Notes: generated by a model from the letters alone, not told the origin. Counted from the first letter of the stretch, positions 53,508 through 62,365 are shown. The stretch is 64,000 nucleotides of DNA from Pseudomonas putida (GCF_022627325.1 NZ_JAETZZ010000001.1:186001-250000); one strand, 5' to 3'. Numbers and translations are program-made.

Positions 53508-54656
53508 ATGACTGCAATCCCCTACTGGCGCCTGTCCAGCTTCTACCTCTTCTACTTCGCTCTGCTGGGTTCGACAGCCCCATTCCTGGCCCTGTACTTC
53601 GACCACCTCGGCTTCCCCCCGGCGCGTATCGGCGAGCTGGTGGCCATCCCCATGCTGATGCGCTGCGTCGCCCCCAACCTGTGGGGCTGGTTGGGTGATC
53701 GCAGCGGCCAGCGGCTGCTGATCGTGCGCCTCGGCGCGCTGTGTACCCTGGCCACCTTTGCACTGATCTTCTTCGGCAAAAGCTACGCCTGGCTGGCGAT
53801 GGTCATGGCCCTGCACGCGTTCTTCTGGCATGCGGTGCTGCCGCAGTTCGAGGTCATCACCCTGGCCCATCTGCACGGGCAGACCGCGCGCTACAGCCAG
53901 GTGCGCCTGTGGGGTTCGATCGGTTTCATCCTCACCGTGGTCGGGCTTGGGCGGTTGTTCGAATGGCTGAGCCTCGACATCTACCCGGTCGCCCTGGTGA
54001 CCATCATGGCGGGCATCGTCGCGGCCAGCCTGTGGGTGCCCAATGCCCAGCCGGTGGAGCAGGGCGAGCGGCGCGGCGCGGGCGGCTTTCTGCGCCAGTT
54101 GCGGGCGCCTGGGGTGGTTGCCTTCTACCTCTGCGTGGCATTGATGCAGCTCAGCCATGGGCCCTACTACACCTTCCTCACGTTGCACCTGGAGCACCTG
54201 GGCTACAGCCGCAGTGCCATCGGCCTGCTCTGGGCGCTGGGGGTGGTGGCTGAAGTACTTGTCTTCATGGCCATGAGCCGCATCTTCACGCGCTTCAGTG
54301 TGCAGCAAGTGCTGCTGGCCAGCTTCCTGTTGGCCGCCCTGCGCTGGCTGCTGCTGGGTAACCTGGCGGGCGAGCCGGGTGTGCTGGTTTTCGCCCAGGT
54401 GCTGCACGCGGCCACGTTCGGCTGCTTCCATGCCGCCTCCATCGCGTTCGTCCAGGCCAGTTTCGGTGCCCGTCAGCAGGGCCAGGGCCAGGCATTGTAT
54501 GCGGCGCTGTCGGGCACCGGCGGTGCACTGGGAGCATTGTACTCGGGCTACAGCTGGAAGCTGCTGGGCCCAACGTTCACCTTTGGTATGGCCAGCGCCG
54601 CAGCGCTTGCGGCAGCCGTTATCATTGCCACTCGTTCGAAATCGACCAGGACCTGA
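53508..54656 (+). CDS. MFS transporter, HcaT-like
   Basis: This 382-residue inner-membrane protein has twelve membrane segments, the MFS loop GWLGDRSGQRLLIVR between helices 2 and 3 and a conserved VRLWGSIGFILTVVG as in the nucleoside/HcaT (3-phenylpropionate permease) group. Substrate is not known; no catabolic genes are adjacent. The ARD-like gene starts 5 bp after its stop, so the two are probably cotranscribed. The right REP of the upstream element ends about 30 bp before ATG 53508. Confidence 0.87.
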   Translation: MTAIPYWRLSSFYLFYFALLGSTAPFLALYFDHLGFPPARIGELVAIPMLMRCVAPNLWGWLGDRSGQRLLIVRLGALCTLATFALIFFGKSYAWLAMVMALHAFFWHAVLPQFEVITLAHLHGQTARYSQVRLWGSIGFILTVVGLGRLFEWLSLDIYPVALVTIMAGIVAASLWVPNAQPVEQGERRGAGGFLRQLRAPGVVAFYLCVALMQLSHGPYYTFLTLHLEHLGYSRSAIGLLWALGVVAEVLVFMAMSRIFTRFSVQQVLLASFLLAALRWLLLGNLAGEPGVLVFAQVLHAATFGCFHAASIAFVQASFGARQQGQGQALYAALSGTGGALGALYSGYSWKLLGPTFTFGMASAAALAAAVIIATRSKSTRT

Positions 54657-54661
54657 CGCTG

Positions 54662-55198
54662 ATGAGCATCCTCTGTGTATTCCACCCGTCCAGCCCGGCC
54701 TTGCCGAACAAGGTATTGACCCACCACGACGACATCGCCGCAACATTGGCAGAGCAGGGCGTGCGTTTTGACCACGCTGCGCTGGCGCTGCGCATTCGGC
54801 CAGGCAGCAGCGAGGAAGAGGTGATGAGCACCTGCCGCGAACACCTTGACCGGCTGATGACCGCCCAAGGCTGCACAGCCTTCAGTGTGCTCAACCGCGA
54901 CGGTGCCGACCCGGCGCAGGTCGACCTGCGCGATGAGCATGTGCATGACGTTGACGAAGTGTTTGCCGTGATTACAGGCCGCGCTCAGATCGGGCTGCGC
55001 CTGGGTGACTATGTGTATGCGCTGGTGTGTGAGAAAGGTGACCAGCTGGTGATCCCGGCAGGGAGCCGGCGCTGGGTGGAACTGGGGGATAATCCGTTTT
55101 GCCTGGCACTGCGTTTGTACACCAGTGAGCAGGGCTTACAGCCACGCTTTACCGGGGATGAAACAGCGCGGGCGTACGCAGGTATCGACGAGTTCTAG
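54662..55198 (+). CDS. Acireductone dioxygenase-like cupin lacking one metal-ligand His
   Basis: The 178-residue protein resembles acireductone dioxygenase (MtnD) of the methionine salvage pathway: N-terminal THHDDIAATLAEQGVRFD and the cupin HVHDVDEVFAVITG, which keeps the His-x-His and Glu ligands. In active ARD the second cupin motif reads PAGTxHWF and its His is the fourth metal ligand; here it is IPAGSRRWVELG, with Arg (codon cgc) in that place. Activity may be altered or lost. True mtnD of Pseudomonas is normally with mtnB and mtnC, which are absent here; this gene is coupled to an MFS permease instead. Confidence 0.82.
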   Translation: MSILCVFHPSSPALPNKVLTHHDDIAATLAEQGVRFDHAALALRIRPGSSEEEVMSTCREHLDRLMTAQGCTAFSVLNRDGADPAQVDLRDEHVHDVDEVFAVITGRAQIGLRLGDYVYALVCEKGDQLVIPAGSRRWVELGDNPFCLALRLYTSEQGLQPRFTGDETARAYAGIDEF

Positions 55199-55314
55199 TG
55201 TCCGCTCCGGCCCCTCGTGGGCAAGCCTGTGCCTACAGAAACCCCGCCATCCCTATGGGCAATGCAGTTTCTGAGGGCGCAGGTTTACCCGCGAGCGGCC
55301 GGTGCAGACAAAAC

Positions 55315-55587
55315 TCAACGATAGGTCGGCAGCGCGAAACGCTGCTGGCTTTGCAGCATCGAGATCACCGGCAATTCACTGGCTTGCTCGGCCAGGTCGC
55401 GGCGGATGGCGCTGATCGCCCAGGACAGCTGTTCGGCGCTGTGCAGTTGCCCGTAGGTCAGCACGCGACGGGTAACCCGGCCATCAGTGGCGCGCAGCGT
55501 CAGCAGGATGCCGCCATCGGGGCGAGGCTGGGTGGTGACCTGGTAGGCCGAGAACACCGAGACGAACTTTTCCTGAATGAGGTCCAT
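55315..55587 (-). CDS. DUF3509 family small protein
   Basis: A 90-residue soluble protein with the pattern VSVFSAYQVTTQPRPDGGILLTL, split here as AYQVTTQPRPDGG and ILLTLRATDG, then RVLTYGQL and AISAIRRDLAEQAS, which I associate with the Pseudomonas DUF3509 family of unknown function. Single gene, convergent with the ARD-like gene; 116 bp between them contain only a REP-like stretch. Confidence 0.82.
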   Translation of the reverse strand: MDLIQEKFVSVFSAYQVTTQPRPDGGILLTLRATDGRVTRRVLTYGQLHSAEQLSWAISAIRRDLAEQASELPVISMLQSQQRFALPTYR

Positions 55588-55728
55588 ATCAACTCCTGAC
55601 TGATGTGTGGGCAGACGTGAGTTGATAATTGCAGTGACCGTGCCAAACTTCGTTCCTAGAAAAAATCCTTTATTTTCAGCGGTTTAGGTGAATCTACCAA
55701 GAGGCGGCTCCGTGCAGGCTGCATGGTC

Positions 55729-55755
55729 GTGCATTTTGCACAGTGCATTTTGCAC
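55729..55755. promoter_or_regulatory. Two tandem 13-bp palindromes, candidate operator
   Basis: The sequence gtgcattttgcac occurs at 55729-55741 and again at 55743-55755, one base apart; each copy is a near-dyad gtgca/tgcac. Two copies in register 14 bp apart, about 100 bp before the ankyrin gene, suit a dimeric regulator. The regulator is unknown. Confidence 0.5.
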
Positions 55756-55855
55756 GAGGTGGTCGATGCCTATCGGCGCTATAGATTCTGAACCTTTGAC
55801 CTGCTTGGCTTGCCTGACAAACACTTGGGCAATCTTTTCTGCCAGGAGGTTCCAG

Positions 55856-56380
55856 ATGTCTGAACAACAAGCACCCGCCGCCATGACCGATGACGAGACC
55901 GCCGCGTTCGCCGAGCAGGTCTTCGAGCGTGCCCGCCAGGGGGATGCCGAGATGCTCGAGCGTCTTCTGGCCAGTGGCTTGCCGGCCAATCTGCGCAACC
56001 ATAAAGGCGACACGCTGCTGATGTTGGCCAGCTACCATGGCCACCATGATGCGGTTCGTGTATTGCTGAGCCATGGCGCCGACCCGCTGGTTGCCAACGA
56101 CAACGGCCAGCTTCCGATCGCGGGTGCTGCGTTCAAGGGTGACATGGCCATGATCCAGCTTTTGCTGGACCACGGCGTGCCGGTCGACGCCGCTGCGCAG
56201 GATGGGCGTACCGCGCTGATGCTGGCGGCGATGTTCAACCGTGTAGAAATTCTCGACCACCTGCTGGCCCAGGGGGCCGACCCGGCACGCCAGGATGCGC
56301 GCGGTGCCACTGCGCTGATGGCGGCGAATACCATGGGCGCGGTCGACACCGCTGCGCGCTTGCAGGCGCTAGCCGGCTAA
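55856..56380 (+). CDS. Ankyrin-repeat protein
   Basis: This 174-residue protein, start ATG 55856 with caggagg 6 nt upstream, has about four ankyrin repeats (NHKGDTLLMLASYHGHHDAV, split as NHKGDTLLMLA and SYHGHHDAVRVLL; then DNGQLPIAGAAFKGDMAMI and DGRTALMLAAMFNRVEIL). No signal peptide, so it is probably cytoplasmic. Ankyrin repeats serve protein-protein binding; in Pseudomonas similar proteins accompany catalases but no such neighbour is seen. The frame is open to 55688 without a better start. Confidence 0.9.
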   Translation: MSEQQAPAAMTDDETAAFAEQVFERARQGDAEMLERLLASGLPANLRNHKGDTLLMLASYHGHHDAVRVLLSHGADPLVANDNGQLPIAGAAFKGDMAMIQLLLDHGVPVDAAAQDGRTALMLAAMFNRVEILDHLLAQGADPARQDARGATALMAANTMGAVDTAARLQALAG

Positions 56381-56439
56381 CGGCCTGGGGGCGTTTGCGG
56401 CTATCCTTGGCGACTTTTCACCCGTCGCAGGCCCCCTTC

Positions 56440-56970
56440 ATGAAAAACCAGTTGCTCGAATTCATCAGCCTGATCGGCGCCGGCTGCATGCGCGATGAAG
56501 ACATCGAGCGCATCGCCGACGAGGCCGCGCAGGCCTACGCCGACCCCGCTGCCTTCCTTGCCGCCAACCCGGACATCAATTACGACGACAGCTTCCCGAT
56601 CCCGCTGGGCGAGTGGGTAGTGCTCGGCAGCCTGCCGGACACCGTGGTGTTCCAGGCCGACAGCTATCAGGAGCTGTTCCAGCAGATCTGTGGTTCGTTC
56701 GACAAGAGCGTACCGTTCACCCTCAAGCCCAAGCAGCTTGCGCGTACCGAGCCGTTGACGGCGCTCAATCGCATCCAGGTGCAGATGGCCGCGTTGAACA
56801 AAGAGGCCGGTGGTTATGTGTTGCTCAACTTCAGCCAGTTGCTCGATGATGAGCTGCAGGTGGTGATGGTTGGCCAGAATGACCTGGCGCGGGTGCTGGA
56901 ACTGGGGGCTGAGCTGGGGATCAAGGTAGAGCCTGCCTTGGAAGCGTTGAAGGTCGCTGTTCACGTCTGA
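56440..56970 (+). CDS. Protein of unknown function
   Basis: The 176-residue acidic protein starts at ATG 56440 (MKNQLLEFISLIGAGCM); an earlier in-frame start at 56395 is less likely because it lacks a ribosome-binding site. It shows no signal peptide or membrane helix. The part IPLGEWVVLGSLPDTVVFQADSY is divided in strands and resembles small cytoplasmic proteins of unknown role. It follows the ankyrin gene by 59 bp on the same strand, so cotranscription is possible. I name no family. Confidence 0.75.
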   Translation: MKNQLLEFISLIGAGCMRDEDIERIADEAAQAYADPAAFLAANPDINYDDSFPIPLGEWVVLGSLPDTVVFQADSYQELFQQICGSFDKSVPFTLKPKQLARTEPLTALNRIQVQMAALNKEAGGYVLLNFSQLLDDELQVVMVGQNDLARVLELGAELGIKVEPALEALKVAVHV

Positions 56971-56987
56971 CGTTCAGGGCTGTGGCC

Positions 56988-57016
56988 ACCGGCGCTATCG
57001 CCGGCAAAGCCGGTGC
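56988..57016. repeat. REP element
   Basis: accggcgctatcgccggcaa followed by agccggt forms a REP palindrome between two convergent genes; it may also serve as a transcription barrier. Confidence 0.75.
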
Positions 57017-57029
57017 AATCCTGCGCTGT

Positions 57030-57968
57030 TCAACCCAGCGCAGTATCCAGAAACATCATCACCGCAAACCCGCCCATCACCCCCAGCGTGGCCGCCGTCT
57101 GATGCCCATTGCGGTGGGTTTCGGGTATCACCTCGTGAGACACCACGAACAGCATCGCCCCTGCCGCCAGCCCCATGCTGATGGGGTAGGCGAGGGCGAA
57201 ACCAGTGGAGATCCCCAGCCCGATCACCGCGCCCAAGGGCTCCATCAGGCCCGAGCCAATCGCCACCAGCGCGGCCTTGAAGTTGGACAACCCGGTTGCG
57301 CGCAAGGCAAGCGCCACCGCCAACCCCTCGGGGATGTCCTGAATGGCGATGGCGCTGGTCAGTGGCAGGCCGACCGTCATGTCGCCATTGGTGAAGCTCA
57401 CGCCAATGGCCATGCCCTCGGGCAGGTTGTGCAGGGTGATCGCCAGCACGAATAACCACACCCGGCTGACGCGCTCAGCCTGGGGCCCGCAGGGGCCTGT
57501 GCTTTCGTGTTCGTGTGGAGTGAAGCGGTCGAGCCCGAGCATCAGCAGCACACCCAGGCCCATGCCCAGCACCACGGTAAAGGCGGCGGCCGGGTCGTTG
57601 CCGGTAATTTCGCGGGCAGCCTCGAGCCCCGGCAAAATCAGTGAAAACGAACTGGCGGCCAGCATCATGCCCGCGGCAAAGCCGAGCATCACGTCCTGGC
57701 TGCGTGCGCTGACATCGCGCAGCACCACGGCCAGTACAGCGCCCAGCGCCGTGGCACCGAAGCCGGACAGCCCGCCGAGCAGCGCCAGGTGCAGGTTGTC
57801 GGCATGTTCGCCGTTGACGGCGTTCCAGAAACTCGCCGCCAGCAGCACGATGATCGCCAGCAAGCTCACGCCCAGGCCCGCGCTGAGCCACGGCGTGTTG
57901 GCCGCTTGCTGGCGCCAGGCGCTCAGCAAGGAGTGCGAGGCGGGGGTTTGGGTCTGTGCTGGGGGCAT
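57030..57968 (-). CDS. ZIP family metal transporter
   Basis: The 312-residue membrane protein has about eight helices and the ZIP motifs LHNLPEGMAIGVSF (His-Asn-x-Pro-Glu-Gly) and IQDIPEGLAVALAL, the paired metal sites in helices 4 and 5, with a His-poor loop PHEHESTGPCG. ZIP proteins import zinc or other divalent metals into the cytoplasm; bacterial ones of this length are ZupT-like or GufA-like. Specificity cannot be read here. It begins at ATG 57968, divergent from the PLDc_N gene. Confidence 0.92.
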   Translation of the reverse strand: MPPAQTQTPASHSLLSAWRQQAANTPWLSAGLGVSLLAIIVLLAASFWNAVNGEHADNLHLALLGGLSGFGATALGAVLAVVLRDVSARSQDVMLGFAAGMMLAASSFSLILPGLEAAREITGNDPAAAFTVVLGMGLGVLLMLGLDRFTPHEHESTGPCGPQAERVSRVWLFVLAITLHNLPEGMAIGVSFTNGDMTVGLPLTSAIAIQDIPEGLAVALALRATGLSNFKAALVAIGSGLMEPLGAVIGLGISTGFALAYPISMGLAAGAMLFVVSHEVIPETHRNGHQTAATLGVMGGFAVMMFLDTALG

Positions 57969-58094
57969 GCGAACCTCGAATCTGTGAATGCTTGCAGTCT
58001 ATCCAGTGACAGGCAGGGCAGGCCAAGGATTCCCTTCTATCGACCTGATAGCTGACTATGCTCGGCCACAGTGACGTTACAACGGAGTTTTGCC

Positions 58095-58289
58095 ATGGGT
58101 TCGACGTTCAACGGGCTGGTTGGCCTGATCATTCTGGCGCTGGCTATCTGGGCAATCCTCAATGTGATCAAGAGCGGCACCAAGGTGGGGGTCAAACTGC
58201 TGTGGATCCTGCTGATCGCCTTGCTGCCGGTGATCGGCCTGGTGATCTGGGCCATTGCCGGCCCCAGGGGCAGTGTCCGCCTTGGATAG
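58095..58289 (+). CDS. Small membrane protein with PLDc_N-type helices
   Basis: The 64-residue protein starts at ATG 58095, ggag 7 nt upstream. It consists of two membrane helices (LVGLIILALAIWAILNVI and LLWILLIALLPVIGLVIWAI) followed by GPRGS, the pattern of the phospholipase-D N-terminal (PLDc_N) membrane domain as stand-alone proteins. Function unknown. Confidence 0.8.
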   Translation: MGSTFNGLVGLIILALAIWAILNVIKSGTKVGVKLLWILLIALLPVIGLVIWAIAGPRGSVRLG

Positions 58290-58437
58290 GGGCATTTTGC
58301 TGGCGCAGACAAAACCAGCAACAGCCTCGTGACAAAATTTTCACATTGGTTTAAAGAGAATCCGCACCCGCACAATGCTGCGTTGGTCTAACGCCGGCGC
58401 CATCCCGCAAACACGCAATCCTAGGATCTCTCCATTC

Positions 58438-60510
58438 ATGGCTAACACGGATGCCTTGAACCAACAGGGCGCGCGAGCCTTTTCGCCGACCTTGAAATCG
58501 CACTTGGCCTATACGCTGTTGTGTGCCCTGGTGATCATGCTGATGCTCAGCCTGGTGCGCCTGGCGCTGCTGGTCTACAACAGTGACATGATCGGCGACA
58601 CCCCTTACTCCACCGTTGCCGAAGGCTTCTTCAACGGTTTGCGCTTCGACCTGCGCGTGGTGGTGTACCTGAGCATCCCGTTGTTGCTGGCAACCCTGAG
58701 CCCATGGGCCATGGCCCGGCGTGGCCTGTTCCGCCTCTGGCTGACCATCACCGCGAGCGTGGTGATGTTCCTCGGCCTGATGGAGCTGGACTTCTACCGC
58801 GAGTTTCACCAGCGCCTCAACGGCTTGGTCTTCCAGTACATCCAGGAAGACCCGAAAACCGTCATGAGCATGCTCTGGTACGGTTTCCCAGTGGTCCGCT
58901 ACCTGCTGGCCTGGCTGTTCGGCACCTGGCTGCTGAGCCTGGTGTTCAAGGGTATCGACCGCCTGACCCGTGGTGTCGGTGGTGATGCTGTTGTGATGCA
59001 GCGCAGTGTTGCACCGTGGTATCACCGCCTGGCCGTGTTCATGGTGATCCTGCTGGTGGCAGTGGTTGCTGCCCGTGGCACCCTGCGTCAGGGCCCGCCG
59101 ATGCGCTGGGGTGATGCCTTCACTACCGACTCCAACTTCGTCAACCAGCTGGGCCTCAACGGTACACTGACCCTGATCGACGCTGCCAAGAGCCGTTTCG
59201 GTGAAGACCGTGCCAACATCTGGAAGCCGGTGCTGGAGCAAGACCTGGCTACGCAGACGGTACGTGAACAGCTGCTGACCCCCTACGACACGCTGGTCGA
59301 TACCGACGAGGCTCCCGTGCGCCGGGACTTCGTGCCGCCGGCCGAAGGCACCTTGCCGGTCAAGAACGTGGTGGTGATCCTCATGGAGAGCTTCGCCGGC
59401 CATTCGGTAGGCGCGCTGGGCAGCCCGAACAACATCACCCCGTACTTCGACAAGCTGGCCAAGGAGGGGTTGTTGTTCGACCGCTTCTTCTCCAACGGTA
59501 CCCATACCCACCAGGGCATGTTCGCGACCATGGCCTGCTTCCCCAACCTGCCGGGCTTCGAATACCTGATGCAGACCCCGGAAGGCGGGCACAAGCTGTC
59601 GGGCCTGCCGGCGCTGCTGAGCGCTCGTGACTACGACGATGTGTACGTCTACAACGGTGACTTCGCCTGGGACAACCAGTCCGGTTTCTTCGGCAACCAG
59701 GGCATGACCACCTTCATCGGCCGCAACGACTTCGTCGACCCGGTGTTCTCCGACCCGACCTGGGGCGTTTCCGACCAGGACATGTTCGACCGGGGCCACG
59801 AAGAACTGGCCAAGCGTGATGGCAGCAAGCCGATCTATGCGCTGCTGCAGACGCTGTCCAATCACACGCCGTATGCCTTGCCCAAGGACCTGCCGGTGGA
59901 GAGGGTCACAGGCCAGGGCCGCCTGGACGAGCACCTGACTGCCATGCGCTACTCCGACTGGGCGCTGGGCCAGTTCTTCGAGAAGGCGCGCAAAGAGCCG
60001 TACTTCAAGGACACCTTGTTCGTCATCGTTGGCGACCATGGTTTCGGCAACCACCAGCAGGTCACCGAGCTGGACCTGGGCCGCTTCAACGTGCCGCTGC
60101 TGCTGATCGCGCCGGGTATCCAGGAGAGGTTCGGTGCGGTCAACCACACCGTGGGCACCCAGGTCGACATCGTGCCGACCATCATGGGCCGCTTGGGTGG
60201 CAAGGCACGGCACCAGTGCTGGGGCCGCGACCTGCTCAACCTGCCTGAGGGCGACCAGGGCATTGGCATGATCAAGCCGTCGGGCAGTGAGCAGATCGTT
60301 GGCCTGGTGCAGGGTGACCGCATCCTGATCGAGTCCAAGGACATGACACCGCGCCTGTACCGCTACCAGCTGGGCAAGGAGTTCAAGGCCGAGCTGATCG
60401 AAAGCCCGGACCAGCCGCAGATGCTCAAGCAGCTCGAAGCGTTTATCCAGACCGCGACCAAGAGCTTGCTCGACAACACGGCTGGTGTGGTGCACGGCAC
60501 ACCGAAGTAA
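58438..60510 (+). CDS. LtaS-like membrane sulfatase / phosphoglycerol transferase family protein
   Basis: The 690-residue protein starts at ATG 58438 (MANTDALNQQG); the frame is open to 58375. Five N-terminal membrane helices (about residues 20-210) precede a periplasmic sulfatase-like domain with VVVILMESFAGHSVGALG (metal-binding Glu), the nucleophile Thr in NGTHTHQGMFATMAC, and VGDHGFGNHQ. In LtaS and OpgB such domains transfer phosphoglycerol; Gram-negative homologues may modify periplasmic glucans or LPS. Substrate here unknown. Confidence 0.9.
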   Translation: MANTDALNQQGARAFSPTLKSHLAYTLLCALVIMLMLSLVRLALLVYNSDMIGDTPYSTVAEGFFNGLRFDLRVVVYLSIPLLLATLSPWAMARRGLFRLWLTITASVVMFLGLMELDFYREFHQRLNGLVFQYIQEDPKTVMSMLWYGFPVVRYLLAWLFGTWLLSLVFKGIDRLTRGVGGDAVVMQRSVAPWYHRLAVFMVILLVAVVAARGTLRQGPPMRWGDAFTTDSNFVNQLGLNGTLTLIDAAKSRFGEDRANIWKPVLEQDLATQTVREQLLTPYDTLVDTDEAPVRRDFVPPAEGTLPVKNVVVILMESFAGHSVGALGSPNNITPYFDKLAKEGLLFDRFFSNGTHTHQGMFATMACFPNLPGFEYLMQTPEGGHKLSGLPALLSARDYDDVYVYNGDFAWDNQSGFFGNQGMTTFIGRNDFVDPVFSDPTWGVSDQDMFDRGHEELAKRDGSKPIYALLQTLSNHTPYALPKDLPVERVTGQGRLDEHLTAMRYSDWALGQFFEKARKEPYFKDTLFVIVGDHGFGNHQQVTELDLGRFNVPLLLIAPGIQERFGAVNHTVGTQVDIVPTIMGRLGGKARHQCWGRDLLNLPEGDQGIGMIKPSGSEQIVGLVQGDRILIESKDMTPRLYRYQLGKEFKAELIESPDQPQMLKQLEAFIQTATKSLLDNTAGVVHGTPK

Positions 60511-60519
60511 CCTGCCAAG

Positions 60520-60536
60520 GGGCCGCTCTGCGGCCC
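60520..60536. terminator. Terminator after the LtaS-like gene
   Basis: Stem gggccgc/gcggccc with loop tct lies 9 bp after the stop and runs directly into a REP-like unit (60537-60556: atcgccggcgaagccggtgc). No T tract. Confidence 0.6.
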
Positions 60537-60695
60537 ATCGCCGGCGAAGCCGGTGCCATGCACCGCTGCATCTGCATTGCCGGTTCGCCAGGCTGCGGCC
60601 ACCACTAGCTGCAAATGACTGAACAATTCCCCGGGCCCATGGTCAAGCATTAACAGGCGTCACCCCCGATGTTCTCTGCTTGAGAGGGCTATTCA

Positions 60696-60932
60696 ATGAA
60701 AGAGTGGGAAGTCATCTTTGCCGACCAGAAAGGCGAGCCAACCACATTGCTGATGCACGGCGAACAGTGCCCCAGCGAGGAAGAGGCAGCCCGTGCCATA
60801 CGTTCGCATCTTTTCCCGGTCATGGATGAGCTGGACCTCAACGACTTCCAGGACCGTGCCCCATCCCCCACTGCACGTTGGCTCAAGGAGCAGAACGGCG
60901 TGGTCATCACCCGTATCCAGGAATCTTCCTGA
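60696..60932 (+). CDS. Small soluble protein of unknown function
   Basis: A 78-residue acidic protein (MKEWEVIFADQKGEPTTL) with alternating strands and helices and no signal or membrane helix. I do not recognise its family, though such small proteins are common in Pseudomonas. The RraB-like gene follows after 175 bp; there is no clear terminator between them. Confidence 0.7.
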   Translation: MKEWEVIFADQKGEPTTLLMHGEQCPSEEEAARAIRSHLFPVMDELDLNDFQDRAPSPTARWLKEQNGVVITRIQESS

Positions 60933-61107
60933 CCCGCACGGTTGGCGTGGCGCCACACCAGGCACTACGCTAGTGGGAGGTGTTGGCCTGTTCTGCGGGG
61001 CTGCACCTGTCAATTCGCGTCTTGCATCAGCTCGAACTGCACGGCAATGCCGGCAGGTGCGTAGTGCACGGAAAGTCTATCCATTGCTTTATTCAGGAGG
61101 ACGATTC

Positions 61108-61440
61108 ATGAGCAGCCAGAACGACGATATCAGCAGCAATGTCCTGCGTCAGATGAAAGCTGGCGGTTTCGACTTCAGCCGTATCCACCCCATCGAGTTC
61201 TACGCGGTATTTCCAGATGAAGCCGGCGCGCGACGCGCGGCCGGGCAGTTTCGTGGTGAGTCGCTCAATGCTCAGGTGCGAGAGCGGGATGATGGTGTGT
61301 GGCACCTGGAATTGAGCAAGATCATGTATGCCACCTATGGCGGTATCGGCGACTTCGAAGAGGCCTTCGAGCAGGTCGTGTCACCCTACGGCGGCGAGGT
61401 CGAGGGGTGGGGCGTCAAGCAAGAACGGCCAATAGCCTGA
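61108..61440 (+). CDS. Regulator of RNase E activity B (RraB)-like protein
   Basis: The 110-residue protein starts at ATG 61108 with caggagg 6 nt upstream. It has the RraB-fold pattern HPIEFYAVFPDEAGARRAA, WHLELSKIMYATYGGIGDFE and a conserved C-terminal GGEVEGWGVKQ. E. coli RraB binds RNase E and modulates mRNA decay; family members of this size are common in Pseudomonas with untested function. A hairpin terminator follows at 61449. Confidence 0.8.
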   Translation: MSSQNDDISSNVLRQMKAGGFDFSRIHPIEFYAVFPDEAGARRAAGQFRGESLNAQVRERDDGVWHLELSKIMYATYGGIGDFEEAFEQVVSPYGGEVEGWGVKQERPIA

Positions 61441-61448
61441 AACCCACC

Positions 61449-61466
61449 GGGCTGCGTTTGCAGCCC
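61449..61466 (+). terminator. Terminator after the RraB-like gene
   Basis: Stem gggctgc/gcagccc with loop gttt, 9 bp after the stop; followed at 61474-61491 by a REP core tcgccggcctgccggcga. Confidence 0.65.
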
Positions 61467-61498
61467 GACCCAGTCGCCGGCCTGCCGGCGATTGGCCT

Positions 61499-62299
61499 TC
61501 AAGGCCTGCGCTTGGCCATATGCCCCAGGTAAGCCAGCAGGGCATCCAGTTCCTTTTCACTCAACACACTTTCGGCAAACCCCGGCATCCGCGCCTGGGG
61601 CCACTGCCTCAGGCTTTGCGGGTCGCGAATGTACTGGCGCAGGAACCCCGGCTGGAAATACTCGGTCGGGTTATGCGGCACGTTCAGGTCCGGGCCGAAC
61701 TGGGCATCCCCCGCACCATTGAGCCGATGGCAGGCCAGGCAGTTTTGCTGAAACAGGGCAAAGCCCTGGCGCACTGGGTCTTCGGCCGGCAGCTTCGGGT
61801 CAGGCAGCAGTGCCGGGAAGCGTTGCTCCACCGTCGCCAGGCGGCGGATCGTGGCAATCTGGAATGGCCATTGCTCAGGGCGGATGCCGCTTGCCTGTGG
61901 TGCGGTCCACACCAGGTAGAACGGCCCGGCGCTGGGTTTGCCCTTGCCCAGTGCCGGCCACGGCGCGGCAGGGTCCTCGATGGCCAGCCAGGCGCGTGCC
62001 GGGCCCTTCTGCAGCAACGGCGCGGCCGGCATCTCGGCCGCGAAACCGTCCAGCGCCACGGCTTGCAGGTGATCATCTGCCTCGACGCCTTGCAACAGCG
62101 TGGCCAGCGGCACAGCGCGGTAACGCATGGGCCGTTTGTAGGAAACGTCCTGTTCGATGGTTATGTCGCGTGCTTGCGGCATGCGCAGCAACTCGGCGCT
62201 GTCCAGGGTGCGCGATGTGCCATCGAGTTCCAGGTGCAGTTGTGCCGCCTGCAGCGGCAAGCTGAGAAAAAGGGCTAGCAGGGCAAAAAACAGGCGCAT
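61499..62299 (-). CDS. Periplasmic protein fusing a molybdopterin-oxidoreductase-like fold with a c-type cytochrome
   Basis: The 266 residues begin with a signal peptide (MRLFFALLALFLSLPLQAAQ). The N-terminal part (about 20-160) looks like the sulfite-oxidase-type fold without the molybdenum Cys: LDSAELLRMPQARDITIEQD and AVALDGFAAEMP, with WLAIEDPAAPWPALG. The C-terminal 85 residues are a class I cytochrome c with CLACHRLNGAG (heme) and the axial Met probably in RMPGF. It may carry electrons for a partner oxidase; the partner is unknown. It is convergent with the RraB-like gene. Short minus-strand ORF 62366-62461 lies upstream. Confidence 0.85.
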   Translation of the reverse strand: MRLFFALLALFLSLPLQAAQLHLELDGTSRTLDSAELLRMPQARDITIEQDVSYKRPMRYRAVPLATLLQGVEADDHLQAVALDGFAAEMPAAPLLQKGPARAWLAIEDPAAPWPALGKGKPSAGPFYLVWTAPQASGIRPEQWPFQIATIRRLATVEQRFPALLPDPKLPAEDPVRQGFALFQQNCLACHRLNGAGDAQFGPDLNVPHNPTEYFQPGFLRQYIRDPQSLRQWPQARMPGFAESVLSEKELDALLAYLGHMAKRRP

Positions 62300-62365
62300 A
62301 GGGAGGCTCCGACCGTCATGGCCGGCAGGTTACCTGTGCGTTGCCCCTTGAGGCCACAGCCATCG

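Noticed and set aside
58351..60495. 714-residue open frame antisense to the LtaS-like gene
   Set aside because: It is the mirror frame of a GC-rich gene, His/Gln/Val-rich with no domain; the plus-strand protein has clear sulfatase motifs.
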